The translations under genes and the position numbers were made by a program. Positions 32,164 through 45,829 of a DNA stretch of 64,000 nt are shown one piece after another. Every line of letters starts with the position of its first letter. The stretch's first letter is position 1. Origin of the DNA: Mangrovihabitans endophyticus (lineage in GTDB: Bacteria; Actinomycetota; Actinomycetes; Mycobacteriales; Micromonosporaceae); contig NZ_BMMX01000010.1 of assembly GCF_014646155.1 (NCBI RefSeq), forward strand, positions 119,780-183,779. Reading direction: 5' to 3'. The notes beneath the pieces are model-generated. The model did no database searches and was not told the DNA's origin. It saw only the letters and a list, made by a program, of their open reading frames with translations.

Positions 32164-32192
32164 GGGCGGCCGTGCAATGCGCACGGCCGCCC
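32164..32192 (-). terminator. rpoBC operon terminator
   Basis: GGGCGGCCGTGC and GCACGGCCGCCC form a perfect 12-bp stem around AATGC, 60 bases after the rpoC stop. The T-run is weak, as is usual in high-GC actinobacteria. Confidence 0.8.
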
Positions 32193-32251
32193 TTGTCGGC
32201 AGCTCCGCCCGAAGGCGCCTCGGCAGCAGCCCCTGCCTCGTCGCGATGTGC

Positions 32252-36139
<3,888 letters not shown>

Positions 36140-36229
36140 TTGGTCTATCCCTCGTGTTTCGTTGCTCGGATGGGTTTCCAGGCCGGCGGGGACGTCCCGG
36201 TGAGGTGACCGTCACCGGGACGCGCTCCG

Positions 36230-39200
36230 TCAGATCTCTTCGACGCTGCTGACGCCCTCGTTGGGGCGCCGGGACAGGTCGATGCCGAGTTCTTCCGCGG
36301 CCCGGAAGACCTCGTCGTCGGTCTCGCGCATTTCCAGGGCCACGCCGTCGCTGGACAGCACCTCGACGTTGAGGCACAGCGACTGCAGCTCCTTGAGCAG
36401 CACCTTGAACGACTCGGGGATTCCCGGCTCCGGAATGTTCTCGCCCTTGACGATCGCCTCATAGACCTTGACCCGGCCCAGGACGTCGTCGGACTTGATG
36501 GTGAGCAGTTCCTGCAGCGCGTAGGCGGCGCCGTAGGCCTGCATGGCCCAACACTCCATTTCGCCGAACCGCTGGCCACCGAACTGCGCCTTACCGCCCA
36601 GCGGCTGCTGGGTGATCATCGAGTAGGGGCCGGTCGACCGCGCGTGGATCTTGTCGTCGACCAGGTGGTTCAGCTTGAGGATGTAGACGTAGCCCACCGC
36701 GATCGGGTCCGGCAGCGGCTCGCCGCTGCGGCCGTCGAACAGTTGCGCCTTGCCGTCACCGTTGACCAGCCGCTTGCCGTCACGGTTGACCAGCGTCGAC
36801 TCCAACAGGCCCTTGATCTCTTCCTCGCGGGCGCCGTCGAAGACGGGGGTGGCCACGTTGCTGTCCTGCGGCGACTCGTGCGCCTCGATGGCGCGCAACT
36901 GGCGCTTCCAGTCGGCGTCCTCGCCGTCCACCTGCCAGCCGGTCTTGGCGATCCACCCGAGGTGGGTCTCCAGGACCTGGCCGATGTTCATCCGGCTGGG
37001 CACGCCCAGCGGGTTGAGCACGATGTCGATCGGGGTCCCGTCCTCCAGGAACGGCATGTCCTCGATCGGCAGGATCTTCGAGATGACGCCCTTGTTGCCG
37101 TGCCGACCGGCCAGCTTGTCGCCGTCCTGGATCTTGCGCTTCTGCGCCACGTAGACCCGAACCAGCTCGTTGACGCCCGGCGGCAGTTCGTCGCCGTCCT
37201 CACGGGAGAAGGTGCGGACACCGATCACCGTGCCGTTCTCACCGTGCGGCACCTTCAGCGAGGTGTCCCGGACCTCCCGGGCCTTCTCACCGAAGATCGC
37301 GCGCAGCAGCCGCTCCTCGGGCGTCAGCTCCGTCTCGCCCTTGGGCGTGACCTTGCCGACCAGGATGTCGCCCGGCACAACCTCGGCGCCGATCCGGATG
37401 ATGCCGCGCTCGTCCAGGTCGGCGAGCATCTCCTCGCTGACGTTGGGGATGTCGCGGGTGATCTCCTCCGGGCCCAGCTTGGTGTCACGCGCGTCGACCT
37501 CGTGCTCCTCGATGTGGATCGAGGTGAGCACGTCCTGCTGAACGAGGCGCTGCGACAGGATGATCGCGTCCTCGTAGTTGTGGCCCTCCCAGCACATGAA
37601 CGCGACGAGCAGGTTGCGGCCGAGAGCCATCTCCCCGTCGTCGGTGCACGGGCCGTCGGCGATGACCTGGCCGGCCTCGACCCGGTCACCCTCGAAGACC
37701 ACCGGCTTCTGGTTGACACACGAGCCGGCGTTGCTGCGGCGGAACTTGTGCAGCAGGTAGGTACGGCGGTGGCCGTCGTCCTGGTGCACCGTGACGTAGT
37801 CCGCGCAGAGGTCCTCGACGACGCCGCCGACCTCGGCCACCACGACATCGCCGGCGTCCACCGCCGCGCGGTACTCCATGCCGGTGCCGACCAGCGGCGA
37901 CTCGGCGCGGACCAGCGGCACCGCCTGGCGCTGCATGTTCGCGCCCATCAGCGCGCGGTTCGCGTCGTCGTGCTCCAGGAACGGGATCATGGCGGTTGCC
38001 ACGGAGGTCATCTGCCGCGGCGAGACGTCCATGTAGTCGACGTCCGTACCGGGCACGTAGTCGACCTCGCCGCCCTTACGACGGACCAGGACCCGGTCCG
38101 CGGCGAAGGTGCCGTCGCTCTTCAGCGGGGCGTTCGCCTGCGCCTTGATGAAGCGGTCCTCTTCGTCCGCGGTGAGGTAGTCGACCTGGTCGGTGACCAC
38201 GCCGCTCTCCACCTTGCGGTACGGCGTCTCCACGAAGCCGAACGGGTTGACCCGGGCGAACGTGGACAGCGCGCCGATCAGGCCGATGTTCGGGCCCTCC
38301 GGCGTCTCGATCGGGCACATCCGGCCGTAGTGCGACGGGTGCACGTCGCGGACCTCGAAGCCGGCCCGCTCACGGGACAGACCGCCGGGGCCGAGCGCGC
38401 TCAGCCGGCGCCGGTGGGTCAGGCCCGCCAGCGGGTTGGTCTGGTCCATGAACTGGGATAGCTGGGAGGTGCCGAAGAACTCCTTGATCGCCGCCACCAC
38501 CGGACGGATGTTGATCAGGGTCTGCGGCGTGATCGCCTCGACGTCCTGCGTGGTCATCCGCTCGCGGACGACCCGCTCCATCCGGGACAGGCCGACACGG
38601 ACCTGGTTCTGGATGAGCTCACCGACGGTGCGCAAGCGCCGGTTGCCGAAGTGGTCGATGTCGTCGGCCTCGTAGCCCTCCTCACCGGCGTGCAGCCGGC
38701 AGAGGTATTCGACGGTGCGGACGACGTCCTCTTCGGTGAGGGTGCCACGCTCGATCGAGACGTCGATACCCAGCTTCTTGTTGAACTTGTAGCGGCCGAC
38801 CTTGGCGACGTCGTACCTCTTCGGGTTGAAGAAGAGGTTGTCGAGCAGGGTCTGCGCGTTCTCCCGGGTCGGGGGCTCACCCGGGCGGAGCTTGCGGTAG
38901 ATGTCGAGCAGGGCTTCGTCCTGCCCGGCGATGTGGTCCTTCTCCAGCGTCGTCATGAGCAGCTCGGACCAGCCGAACCGCTCCCGGATCTGGTCCGCCG
39001 ACCAGCCGATCGCCTTGAGCAGGACGGTGACGGCCTGCCGGCGCTTGCGGTCGATCCGGACGCCGACGGTGTCACGCTTGTCGATGTCGAACTCGAGCCA
39101 CGCGCCCCGGCTCGGGATGACCTTGACACTGGACAGATCGCGGTCGGAGGTCTTGTCCGGCTCCTTGGTGAAGTAGACACCTGGCGACCGGACGAGCTGA

Positions 39201-39670
39201 CTCACCACGACGCGCTCGGTGCCGTTGATGACGAAGGTGCCCTTGGGCGTCATCATCGGGAAGTCACCCATGAACACCGTCTGGCTCTTGATCTCACCGG
39301 TGGTGTTGTTGGTGAATTCCGCGGTCACGAACAGCGGCGCGCAGTAGGTCAGGTCCTTCTCCTTGCACTCCTCGATCGAGGCCTTGACCTCGTCGAAGCG
39401 CGGGGCGGAGAAAGACAGCGACATGGTGCCGGAGAAGTCCTCAATGGGACTGATCTCTTCGAGGATCTCTGCGAGGCCCGAGTGGGCGTTCGAAGCGTCC
39501 GTCGATCGGGCCTGCCAAGCCTCGTTTCCGACCAGCCAGTCGAAGGACTCCGTCTGGAGGGCGAGGAGGTTGGGAACCTCAAGTTGCTCGGTGATCCTGC
39601 CGAAAGAAATACGGCGGGGTGCGTAAGCGCTCGACGTACGGCTGGTCTTCGCAGGGCGGGAAGCTGCCAA
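36230..39670 (-). CDS. rpoB: RNA polymerase beta subunit
   Basis: 1146 residues. I chose TTG at 39670 ([20 protein letters not shown]) because GGAAGG stands seven bases before it and the longer frame has no ribosome site. The rifampicin region reads [20 protein letters not shown] then [13 protein letters not shown]: the key D516, H526 and S531 positions (E. coli numbering) are intact, while 518, 522 and 527 carry T, A and [15 protein letters not shown] identifies the conserved C-terminal half. Confidence 0.98.
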   Translation of the reverse strand: MAASRPAKTSRTSSAYAPRRISFGRITEQLEVPNLLALQTESFDWLVGNEAWQARSTDASNAHSGLAEILEEISPIEDFSGTMSLSFSAPRFDEVKASIEECKEKDLTYCAPLFVTAEFTNNTTGEIKSQTVFMGDFPMMTPKGTFVINGTERVVVSQLVRSPGVYFTKEPDKTSDRDLSSVKVIPSRGAWLEFDIDKRDTVGVRIDRKRRQAVTVLLKAIGWSADQIRERFGWSELLMTTLEKDHIAGQDEALLDIYRKLRPGEPPTRENAQTLLDNLFFNPKRYDVAKVGRYKFNKKLGIDVSIERGTLTEEDVVRTVEYLCRLHAGEEGYEADDIDHFGNRRLRTVGELIQNQVRVGLSRMERVVRERMTTQDVEAITPQTLINIRPVVAAIKEFFGTSQLSQFMDQTNPLAGLTHRRRLSALGPGGLSRERAGFEVRDVHPSHYGRMCPIETPEGPNIGLIGALSTFARVNPFGFVETPYRKVESGVVTDQVDYLTADEEDRFIKAQANAPLKSDGTFAADRVLVRRKGGEVDYVPGTDVDYMDVSPRQMTSVATAMIPFLEHDDANRALMGANMQRQAVPLVRAESPLVGTGMEYRAAVDAGDVVVAEVGGVVEDLCADYVTVHQDDGHRRTYLLHKFRRSNAGSCVNQKPVVFEGDRVEAGQVIADGPCTDDGEMALGRNLLVAFMCWEGHNYEDAIILSQRLVQQDVLTSIHIEEHEVDARDTKLGPEEITRDIPNVSEEMLADLDERGIIRIGAEVVPGDILVGKVTPKGETELTPEERLLRAIFGEKAREVRDTSLKVPHGENGTVIGVRTFSREDGDELPPGVNELVRVYVAQKRKIQDGDKLAGRHGNKGVISKILPIEDMPFLEDGTPIDIVLNPLGVPSRMNIGQVLETHLGWIAKTGWQVDGEDADWKRQLRAIEAHESPQDSNVATPVFDGAREEEIKGLLESTLVNRDGKRLVNGDGKAQLFDGRSGEPLPDPIAVGYVYILKLNHLVDDKIHARSTGPYSMITQQPLGGKAQFGGQRFGEMECWAMQAYGAAYALQELLTIKSDDVLGRVKVYEAIVKGENIPEPGIPESFKVLLKELQSLCLNVEVLSSDGVALEMRETDDEVFRAAEELGIDLSRRPNEGVSSVEEI

Positions 39671-39816
39671 GATGCGTCCTTCCGAGGACCGGTGCTGCTG
39701 ATGCGGCTGAGCTGCGGGTGTTGAGCTGCGGGTGCAGCCTGTCTGCGTGCACTCCAATGGACCCCCCAGGGACTTATCCCTGGCAGGGCTCATGACAGAA
39801 GGCAGCGCAAACTAGC
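39671..39816 (-). other. rpoB 5' leader
   Basis: About 140 untranslated bases between the predicted start near 39811 and the TTG. It contains the ribosome-binding stretch GGAAGG. No hairpin stands out and no coding frame is supported. Confidence 0.4.
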
Positions 39817-39845
39817 AGTGTAGCCGCATGGCTAACCGCTGTCCA
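39817..39845 (-). promoter_or_regulatory. Predicted rpoBC promoter
   Basis: TGGACA (39840-39845) and TACACT (39817-39822) are 17 bp apart on the minus strand. It would let rpoBC be transcribed apart from rplJL, which ends in its own terminator. Confidence 0.7.
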
Positions 39846-40320
39846 GCCCCAACCGGCGGGTGCTGCGGAACGTGTCCCCGCGGGCCACCGGCGTCGAACG
39901 CCATCGCCACACGCGGAGCCGCTCAAGACGCTGCTCCCCTGCTGGTCCTGCCACCGGCGACCCGGAAGACCCGCACCGCGATCCGTGCGGCTCCTCCTGA
40001 TCCACGAGACCTCCGATGCCGGAGACCCCGACGCCGAGGACCTCACGACCGTCGATCCGGAACACTGCCGGAAATCCGGGGCGAAGACCTGCGGCAACCC
40101 GTGGCCGGGCTCTCGCAAGCGCGGAAACTTGCTGATGTCAGCGTGCCTGTCAGCGGACACTCAGTCAAGGGCTGCACCGCGCGCCGTCGCCCTGCGGACG
40201 CGACCTAGCGACAATAGCGCACCAAAAGTGGAGCTTGTCGGTGTTTGTGGGTCGTCTTCCCGATGCCGCCCGGTCACCGTCGACGCCCACCCCGGCGCTG
40301 GAGGCGCGCCTTCAGGAAAC
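39846..40320. other. Non-coding stretch between rplL terminator and rpoB promoter
   Basis: 475 bases without a supported gene. Open frames on both strands lack ribosome sites and family features. I see no repeat or palindrome worth noting. Upstream activating sequence for the rpoBC promoter could lie here. Confidence 0.4.
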
Positions 40321-40356
40321 GCGAAAGGCGGGAACCCACCGGGCTCCCGCCTTCGC
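40321..40356 (-). terminator. Terminator after rplL
   Basis: GCGAAGGCGGGAGCCC pairs with GGGTTCCCGCCTTTCGC around a short loop (minus-strand reading), giving a stem of about 15 bp that starts 17 bases after the rplL stop. Confidence 0.8.
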
Positions 40357-40372
40357 GACCAGTCGCGTCAGA

Positions 40373-40762
40373 TCACTTGAGGGTGACCTTGGCGCCCTCG
40401 CCCTCGAGCTTGGCCTTGGCCTCCTCGGCCTTCTCCTTGTTGACGCCCTCAAGGATCGCCTTCGGGGCGCTCTCGACGGTGTCCTTGGCCTCCTTCAGGC
40501 CCAGGCCGGTCAGCTCACGCACGACCTTGATGACCTGGATCTTCTTGCCGCCGTCGGCCTCCAGCACGACGTCGAACGAGTCCTGCTCGACGGCGGCCGG
40601 GGCCTCGCCACCGGCGGCCGGGGCGCCGGCCGCGGCGATCGCGACCGGAGCAGCGGCGGTGACGTCGAAGACCTCTTCGAACTGCTTGACGAACTCGGAG
40701 AGCTCGATCAGCGTCATCTCCTTGAACGCATCGAGCAGCTCGTCGTTGCTGAGCTTCGCCAT
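40373..40762 (-). CDS. rplL: Large subunit ribosomal protein bL12
   Basis: Stalk protein that recruits translational GTPases; 129 residues. N-terminal dimer domain [20 protein letters not shown], an Ala/Pro/Gly hinge at about 38-57, and the C-terminal factor-binding domain with [16 protein letters not shown]. Sixty-three bases after rplJ. Confidence 0.98.
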   Translation of the reverse strand: MAKLSNDELLDAFKEMTLIELSEFVKQFEEVFDVTAAAPVAIAAAGAPAAGGEAPAAVEQDSFDVVLEADGGKKIQVIKVVRELTGLGLKEAKDTVESAPKAILEGVNKEKAEEAKAKLEGEGAKVTLK

Positions 40763-40825
40763 ATCAGGCAACCTTTCGTGTTGTTCTCTCGTCTGGGTGG
40801 ATGGCTGTGCAAGGGCGGTCGGCCC

Positions 40826-41365
40826 TTACTCGGCGCCGTCCTTCTCGCGCTTCTCCTGCAGTGCCGCGGCGAGGCGCGCGACCTGCGACAGCGGGGCCTG
40901 GAAGAGACCCGCAGCCTTGGTCAGGTTGCCCTTCATGGCACCGGCCAGCTTGGACAGCAGCACCTCTCGGGACTCGAGATCCGCGATCTTGCTGACCTCG
41001 TCGGCCGAGATGGCCTTGCCCTCGAAGACGCCGCCCTTGATGATCAGGGCGGGGTTGGCCTTGGCGAAGGCGCGAAGCCCCTTGGCCGCCTCGACCGGGT
41101 CGCCGCTGACGAAGGCGAGCGCGGTAGGACCGGTGAACAGCGCGTCGAGGCCCTCGATGCCCGCATCGCTGGCCGCCCGCTTGGCGAGCGTGTTCTTCGA
41201 CACGGAGTACTTCGTCTGCGCGCCCAGGGAACGCCGCAGCTCCGTGATCTCCGCAACCGACAGGCCGCGGTACTCGGTCAGCACGGTGGCCGCCGAGTTC
41301 CGGAACTGATCCGTGAGTTCGGCGACGGCAGTGGCCTTGTCGGCCCGGACCGGCTTGTCCGCCAT
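40826..41365 (-). CDS. rplJ: Large subunit ribosomal protein uL10
   Basis: Stalk base that anchors L12 dimers; 179 residues. [19 protein letters not shown] and [20 protein letters not shown] are typical. On the ribosome it normally sits beside L11, whose gene is missing from this cluster. Its own leader has a hairpin and three 17-bp repeats. Confidence 0.97.
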   Translation of the reverse strand: MADKPVRADKATAVAELTDQFRNSAATVLTEYRGLSVAEITELRRSLGAQTKYSVSKNTLAKRAASDAGIEGLDALFTGPTALAFVSGDPVEAAKGLRAFAKANPALIIKGGVFEGKAISADEVSKIADLESREVLLSKLAGAMKGNLTKAAGLFQAPLSQVARLAAALQEKREKDGAE

Positions 41366-41415
41366 GTCCCTCCTCTCTCATCGCTCTGCCCGCTGATCAG
41401 GCCGCAGATGAGAAA

Positions 41416-41441
41416 CGCCCCGGCGCAAGGCGCACGGGGCG
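41416..41441 (-). promoter_or_regulatory. rplJ leader hairpin (possible L10 leader)
   Basis: CGCCCCG and CGGGGCG with an inner GCGC/GCGC pair form a stem-loop 51 bases before rplJ, in the mRNA leader. L10-L12 complexes repress their own mRNA in many bacteria through a structured leader at this place; that this is the binding site is inference. Confidence 0.45.
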
Positions 41442-41540
41442 AGACATGGACGCGGAACTGCGCGCCGTCATGATCGCTGACCGTTCTGCCCTGCGCGGGT
41501 CGCCCACATGGCTGCGGGACCTTCGATCGCCTCCGGCCGC

Positions 41541-41590
41541 GCGACGGTGACGTCGTTAGGACGGTGAGGTCGTCAAGACGGTGAAGTCGC
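41541..41590 (-). repeat. Three 17-bp direct repeats in rplJ leader
   Basis: On the minus strand TCACCGTC recurs at 17-bp steps, the first two units extending to TTGACGAC and CTAACGAC. They begin about 45 bp downstream of the -10 box, so they are transcribed. Not coding in any supported frame. Confidence 0.65.
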
Positions 41591-41638
41591 ATGACGGGAA
41601 GCGATGACCAGCGGTCTTTGGGTGGAACTTCGCAAGAG

Positions 41639-41667
41639 ATAATACGCGTCACGCACCGGTGCGCCAA
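41639..41667 (-). promoter_or_regulatory. Predicted rplJL promoter
   Basis: TTGGCG (41662-41667) and TATTAT (41639-41644) are 17 bp apart on the minus strand. TATTAT is the most AT-rich -10 box in this part of the window and gives a leader of about 270 bases. Confidence 0.75.
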
Positions 41668-41670
41668 ATC

Positions 41671-41697
41671 CGGCCCCGGCCCGCTCGGCCGGGGCCG
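41671..41697 (-). terminator. Terminator after ABC permease
   Basis: CGGCCCCGGCC and GGCCGGGGCCG pair perfectly around a four-base loop, 13 bases after the permease stop and directly before the rplJ promoter. Confidence 0.75.
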
Positions 41698-41709
41698 TCG
41701 GGACCGGCC

Positions 41710-42402
41710 CTACGTGCGGCTTCGGCGCACCACCGCGTACGCCGTGAAGGCCACCGCGCACCAGGCAACGGCCCAGCCGCACAGAAGCAGGAATGCGCCG
41801 GCGGACGGAAACACCGGCGCCGCGAGGGACCGGGACATGGCCATGATCGGCGGCGCCAACCACGGCGCCACCGACCCGTGCAGCCCCAACACGATGATCA
41901 GGACAACGCCGCTGACCAGCACCGCGACGCCGTTGCCCGCCGCGCGAGTGACCGCCCGGCTAGCCAGCGCGCCGACCGCGACCGCGGCCGGGATCATCAG
42001 TAGGTGCGCCAGCACCCCGGCGGCGGTCCCGGTCGTCATGGTGGGCCGGCCCGGCGCCGGTTCCCGGGCCAGCAGCAGCGGCAACGGCACGACGACCGCC
42101 GCCGCGGAGACGGCCAGCCCGGCAACGAGCGCGCAGGCGATGCCCGCCAGCGCCTCCCGAGGCGCACCCACGCTCACCCGGGCGAGGCGGCGCTGCACAT
42201 CCGGTTCGGCGTCCAGCACGAGTTTGCTCTGCCAGGCGATCACCGGGAAAAGGACAAGCGCGGCGTAGCCGAAGGTCGGCGCGGGCGGTCCGACGCCACC
42301 GCCATACATGATCCCGAGCAGGACCACGGTGGCGATCGCCGGCGGCCAGACCCGACCACCTTTCGCGTACGCGTTCAGCCGCATCCGGGCGAGGGCGATC
42401 AC
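41710..42402 (-). CDS. ABC transporter permease (putative)
   Basis: A 230-residue protein with about six hydrophobic segments and no recognised signature. Its GTG start overlaps the stop of the upstream ATPase gene as GTGA, so the two form a transporter. Substrate unknown; small one-ATPase one-permease pairs like this are usually ABC-2 type exporters. Confidence 0.75.
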   Translation of the reverse strand: MIALARMRLNAYAKGGRVWPPAIATVVLLGIMYGGGVGPPAPTFGYAALVLFPVIAWQSKLVLDAEPDVQRRLARVSVGAPREALAGIACALVAGLAVSAAAVVVPLPLLLAREPAPGRPTMTTGTAAGVLAHLLMIPAAVAVGALASRAVTRAAGNGVAVLVSGVVLIIVLGLHGSVAPWLAPPIMAMSRSLAAPVFPSAGAFLLLCGWAVAWCAVAFTAYAVVRRSRT

Positions 42403-43121
42403 CGTGGGTCCTCCTGCCGCGTCCCGAGCACGTCATATCCGTCGGCGCGCAACCGGGCCACCGTGCGGTCGGCGTCCGCACGGCGGACCGCGACTTCCAC
42501 CACGACATGGTCGCTGCCGGGTGCCGGGACCTCGGCCCGTACGGACTGCTCGGCGACCGTCCAGCAGGCGGCCTCCATCAGCCGGGCCACCTCGCCGCGA
42601 TGGTCGCTGATCAACACGGACCCGCCAGCCGCGGTCACCTCGGCCACGATCTCCGGCACCAGGTCACGGGCGCCCGAATCCAGGCCCTCCCACGGCTCGT
42701 CCAGCACGAGCAGGCCGGGTGGCGTCAGCAGCGCCTGGGCCAATCCCACTTTCTGGGCGGTGCCCTTGGACAGATCCGCGAGACGCGTACCGCGGTGCTC
42801 GGTGAGCTTCAGACGATCCATCCACCGTGCCACGCCGGAGGCCCCGCGCATCGCCGCCATAATGCGCAGGTATTGCTCCGCGGTGAACGGCTGATCGGCG
42901 GGGAAGCGCTCCGGCACCCAGCCGACGACCGCAGGCCGGTCCCGCACGGCGCCGCGCACCGGGCGAAGCACCCCGGCGGCGAGCTGGAGCAACGTGGACT
43001 TGCCCGCCCCGTTGCGGCCGAGCACGACCACGGCCTGCCCCGGCTCGACGCTCAGCTCCACGGCGCGCAGCGTCCACTGTGCGCGCCGCGCGTACCGGAA
43101 CCAGACCTGATCGAAACGCAC
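42399..43121 (-). CDS. ABC transporter ATP-binding protein
   Basis: 240 residues from a GTG at 43121 (VRFDQVWFRYARRAQWTL). Walker A VLGRNGAGKSTLLQL, a degenerate signature LSKGTAQKVGLAQALL and Walker B LLVLDEPWEGLD are present, with an ACT-like tail of about 50 residues. Inserted between rplA and rplJ, which are adjacent in most bacteria. Confidence 0.88.
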   Translation of the reverse strand: MRFDQVWFRYARRAQWTLRAVELSVEPGQAVVVLGRNGAGKSTLLQLAAGVLRPVRGAVRDRPAVVGWVPERFPADQPFTAEQYLRIMAAMRGASGVARWMDRLKLTEHRGTRLADLSKGTAQKVGLAQALLTPPGLLVLDEPWEGLDSGARDLVPEIVAEVTAAGGSVLISDHRGEVARLMEAACWTVAEQSVRAEVPAPGSDHVVVEVAVRRADADRTVARLRADGYDVLGTRQEDPR

Positions 43122-43144
43122 GAACGAAGCTTCGCACAGACGCG

Positions 43145-43176
43145 AAAGGCCCCCGGAGCACATCCCGGGGGCCTTT
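43145..43176 (-). terminator. Terminator after rplA
   Basis: AAAGGCCCCCGG and CCGGGGGCCTTT form a perfect 12-bp stem with a loop of eight bases. It ends the secE-nusG-rplA transcript and isolates the ABC pair. Confidence 0.88.
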
Positions 43177-43191
43177 GATGCCGTTGGCCGA

Positions 43192-43905
43192 TCAGGCGTC
43201 GGCGATCTCGCGCAGGTTCTTCGTCACGTTGGGGTCGATCGGAACGCCCGGACCCATCGTCGTGGTGACGGTGACCTTCTTGAGGTACTTGCCCTTGGCG
43301 GCGGACGGCTTGGCCCGCATCACCTCGTCCAGCACGGCGGCGTAGTTGTCCACCAGCTTGTCCTCCGGGAAGGAGGCCTTGCCGATGATCAGGTGCAGGT
43401 TGGAGTGCTTGTCGACCCGGAAGGCGATCTTTCCGCCCTTGATGTCCGCGACGGCCTTGGTCACGTCCATCGTCACCGTGCCCGTCTTCGGGTTCGGCAT
43501 CAGGCCACGCGGGCCTAGGATCCGGGCGATCCGGCCGATCTTCGCCATCTGATCCGGAGTGGCGATGGCGGCGTCGAAGTCCAGCCATCCGCCCTGGATG
43601 CGGGCGACGAGGTCGTCGGTGCCCACCTCGTCGGCACCGGCAGCGACCGCTTCCTCGGCCTTCGGGCCCTGTGCGAAGACGATCACGCGAGCCGTCTTAC
43701 CGGTGCCGTGCGGCAGGTTGACGGTGCCGCGGACCATCTGGTCGGCCTTCCGCGGGTCGACGCCGAGGCGCATGGCCACCTCGACGGTCGCGTCGAATTT
43801 GCTGGGGCTCGTGTCCTTCGCCAGCTTGATGGCCTCGGCGGGCTCGTAAAGCTTGCTGGCGTCGATCTGGTCGGCTGCCTTGCGGTAGCCCTTGCTGCGC
43901 TGCAT
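43192..43905 (-). CDS. rplA: Large subunit ribosomal protein uL1
   Basis: L1-stalk protein that handles E-site tRNA; 237 residues from ATG at 43905. [36 protein letters not shown] and [15 protein letters not shown] are hallmarks. It follows nusG by 74 bp; the rplK gene that normally stands between them is absent. A GGAG ribosome site lies ahead of the start. Confidence 0.98.
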   Translation of the reverse strand: MQRSKGYRKAADQIDASKLYEPAEAIKLAKDTSPSKFDATVEVAMRLGVDPRKADQMVRGTVNLPHGTGKTARVIVFAQGPKAEEAVAAGADEVGTDDLVARIQGGWLDFDAAIATPDQMAKIGRIARILGPRGLMPNPKTGTVTMDVTKAVADIKGGKIAFRVDKHSNLHLIIGKASFPEDKLVDNYAAVLDEVMRAKPSAAKGKYLKKVTVTTTMGPGVPIDPNVTKNLREIADA

Positions 43906-43979
43906 TTCGGTGTACTCCTGTGGTAGATGGCGGGTGCGCGGACTGCGCCCCTCCCACTGACCGCCCGGGGGGCGGACGG
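43906..43979 (-). promoter_or_regulatory. nusG-rplA spacer; possible L1 operator, rplK missing
   Basis: This 74-bp spacer stands where rplK is expected. On the minus strand it carries a CCGCCCCCCGGGCGG palindrome and then GTGGGAGGGGCGCAGTCCGC. The GGGAGG stretch resembles the L1-binding leader that usually precedes rplK, which suggests that the coding region was lost while the leader stayed. The operator reading is inference. Confidence 0.4.
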
Positions 43980-44735
43980 CTAGATCTTGGTGACCTGGTT
44001 GAAGTTCAGCTCGACCGGCGTCTCTCGACCGAAGATGGACACCAGGACCTTCAGCTTCTGCTGGTCGGCGTTGATCTCGCTGATGGAGGCGGGCAGCGAA
44101 GCGAACGCGCCGTCGGTGACCGTCACCGAGTCGCCCACCTCGAAGTCCAGAACCTTGACCTCCGGCTTGGCCTTCTTCTCCTCGGCCTGCACCACCGGGG
44201 CGAGCCACTTCAGCACCTCGTCCAGCGACAGCGGCGCCGGCCGGTCGACCCGGTCGGTGGCACCCACGAAGCCGGTGACCCCCGGCGTATTACGCACGCA
44301 GGAGTAGGACTCGGGGATGAGATCCATCCGGACCAGAATGTAGCCGGGGAAGACCTTGTTCTGAACCTGGAGACGCTTGCCGTTCTTGACCTCGACCTCA
44401 TCACGCGTGGGCACCTCGACCTGGAAGATGAAATCCTCCATGTCCAGGCTGGTGATCCGGGTTTCGAGGTTGGTCTTGACCTTGTTCTCGTAGCCGGCGT
44501 ACGAGTGCACCACGTACCAGTCGCCGGGTGCGTACCTCAGCTTCTGCCGCAACTCCGCGACCGGGTCGTAGTCCTCCTCGGCGGGCGCGGCGTCCACCAC
44601 GGCCTCGTCCTCATCGGCGGGCGCGGCCTGTGCCACGTCCTCGCTGGCGGCCTCCGCCGACTCGCCGGTCTCCGCCGTCGCCTCCACGGACTGCTCGTCC
44701 GCGGCCGAGGCGGTCTCGTCGTCGTACTCAGGCAC
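43980..44735 (-). CDS. nusG: Transcription antitermination factor NusG
   Basis: 251 residues: an acidic, Ala/Glu-rich N-terminal extension of about 75 residues, the NGN domain ([30 protein letters not shown]) and a C-terminal KOW domain ([19 protein letters not shown]). Such extensions are common in actinobacteria. Twenty-six bases after secE. Confidence 0.97.
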   Translation of the reverse strand: MPEYDDETASAADEQSVEATAETGESAEAASEDVAQAAPADEDEAVVDAAPAEEDYDPVAELRQKLRYAPGDWYVVHSYAGYENKVKTNLETRITSLDMEDFIFQVEVPTRDEVEVKNGKRLQVQNKVFPGYILVRMDLIPESYSCVRNTPGVTGFVGATDRVDRPAPLSLDEVLKWLAPVVQAEEKKAKPEVKVLDFEVGDSVTVTDGAFASLPASISEINADQQKLKVLVSIFGRETPVELNFNQVTKI

Positions 44736-44761
44736 GCTTGCTCGCTTCCCTCACGTTTTTC

Positions 44762-45151
44762 CTAGTTGCCCAACGCCCACAGAACGCCGCGGGCGAACAG
44801 GTAGTCGAGGCCCGCCACGAGCGCCGTGATCACGGTGACGAAGACGATGACCACGCTCGTGTAGGTCAGCAGCTCCTTGCGGGTCGGCCAGATGACCTTA
44901 CGAAGCTCGCTCACGACTTCGCGGAAGAATCCGCCGATGCGGCCGAACAGACCACCCCGGCGCACCGGCTTATTCTTCGCCGGGCTGTCGGAGCTCGCCG
45001 TGCGCTCCCGCACCGCGGTGCCACCACGGCTCAGCGGCTCGTCTTGGCTCTCGTCATCAGCGGGCACGTCGTCGTCGGCGACGGTCTCGTCGACCACCCC
45101 GTCCTCGGGGCGCTCGTCTGCGGCGTCGTCACCGGGTCGCTTCCTCGCCAC
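44762..45151 (-). CDS. secE: Protein translocase subunit SecE
   Basis: 129 residues from a GTG at 45151, which has GGGAGAGGG just ahead. The first ~70 residues are acidic and low-complexity; the conserved amphipathic helix and membrane anchor follow (FFREVVSELRKVIWPTRKEL and about 25 hydrophobic residues). Partner of SecY. Confidence 0.95.
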   Translation of the reverse strand: MARKRPGDDAADERPEDGVVDETVADDDVPADDESQDEPLSRGGTAVRERTASSDSPAKNKPVRRGGLFGRIGGFFREVVSELRKVIWPTRKELLTYTSVVIVFVTVITALVAGLDYLFARGVLWALGN

Positions 45152-45236
45152 TTCGCCCTCTCCCGTCGTCGATGCTGAACAGTGCGGGCGCAGTCCCCGG
45201 CGCTCGGTGTCGGCGACAGTCCCGGCTGGACCTATG

Positions 45237-45309
<73 letters not shown>

Positions 45310-45430
45310 GTGCGGCGGTTGACCGGCGCGCGATCACGCACCGCACCGGAGTGGGCTCACGATCGAGCAGGGGTCATCACCCCACGGCGAATCAGTGTAC
45401 GGGTACGCCGTCGACTTTCCCAACCCGGCC

Positions 45431-45829
45431 CTACCGCTTGCGGACGATGGCCTGACCCAGGGACAGCACCTTCTCGCCATGGCAGGTGGCAGTGAGGCTG
45501 ATCTTGGTCAGCCCGTCCTCGGTCACTTCCTTGACCGTGCCGGAGACCACCACTTCGGTGCCCTCGTCGGTATCCGGGACCGGCACCGGGCGGCTGAAAC
45601 GCACACTGAATTCGACCACCGCGTCGCTGCCCCCGGCCCAGGCGGTGAGGGCCCGGCCGGCCAGCGCCATGGTGTACATCCCATGGGCGATCACGCCGGG
45701 CAGCCCCACATCGGTCGCGGTGCGCTCGCTCCAGTGGATGGGGTTGAAATCCCCCGAAGCGCCGCAGTATCGCACCAGGTCCGCCCGGGTGACGGTGAAT
45801 GTGTGCGGCGGCAGCCCAGTGTCGCTCAC
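45431..45829 (-). CDS. MaoC-type (R)-hydratase, HadB-like
   Basis: 132-residue hot-dog protein with the catalytic dyad in YCGASGDFNPIHW (Asp and His five apart) and GVIAHGMYTMALAGRAL. In mycobacteria HadB pairs with HadA as 3-hydroxyacyl-ACP dehydratase of fatty-acid elongation, at this same rpmG-secE location. Overlaps the HadA-like gene as GTGA. Substrate is inferred. Confidence 0.85.
   Translation of the reverse strand: MSDTGLPPHTFTVTRADLVRYCGASGDFNPIHWSERTATDVGLPGVIAHGMYTMALAGRALTAWAGGSDAVVEFSVRFSRPVPVPDTDEGTEVVVSGTVKEVTEDGLTKISLTATCHGEKVLSLGQAIVRKR

Noticed and set aside
36644..38461. Plus-strand open frame of 605 codons
   Set aside because: Antisense shadow of rpoB with biased composition.
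39774..40160. Minus-strand 128-codon frame upstream of rpoB
   Set aside because: No ribosome site or family similarity, and it crosses the predicted rpoB promoter.
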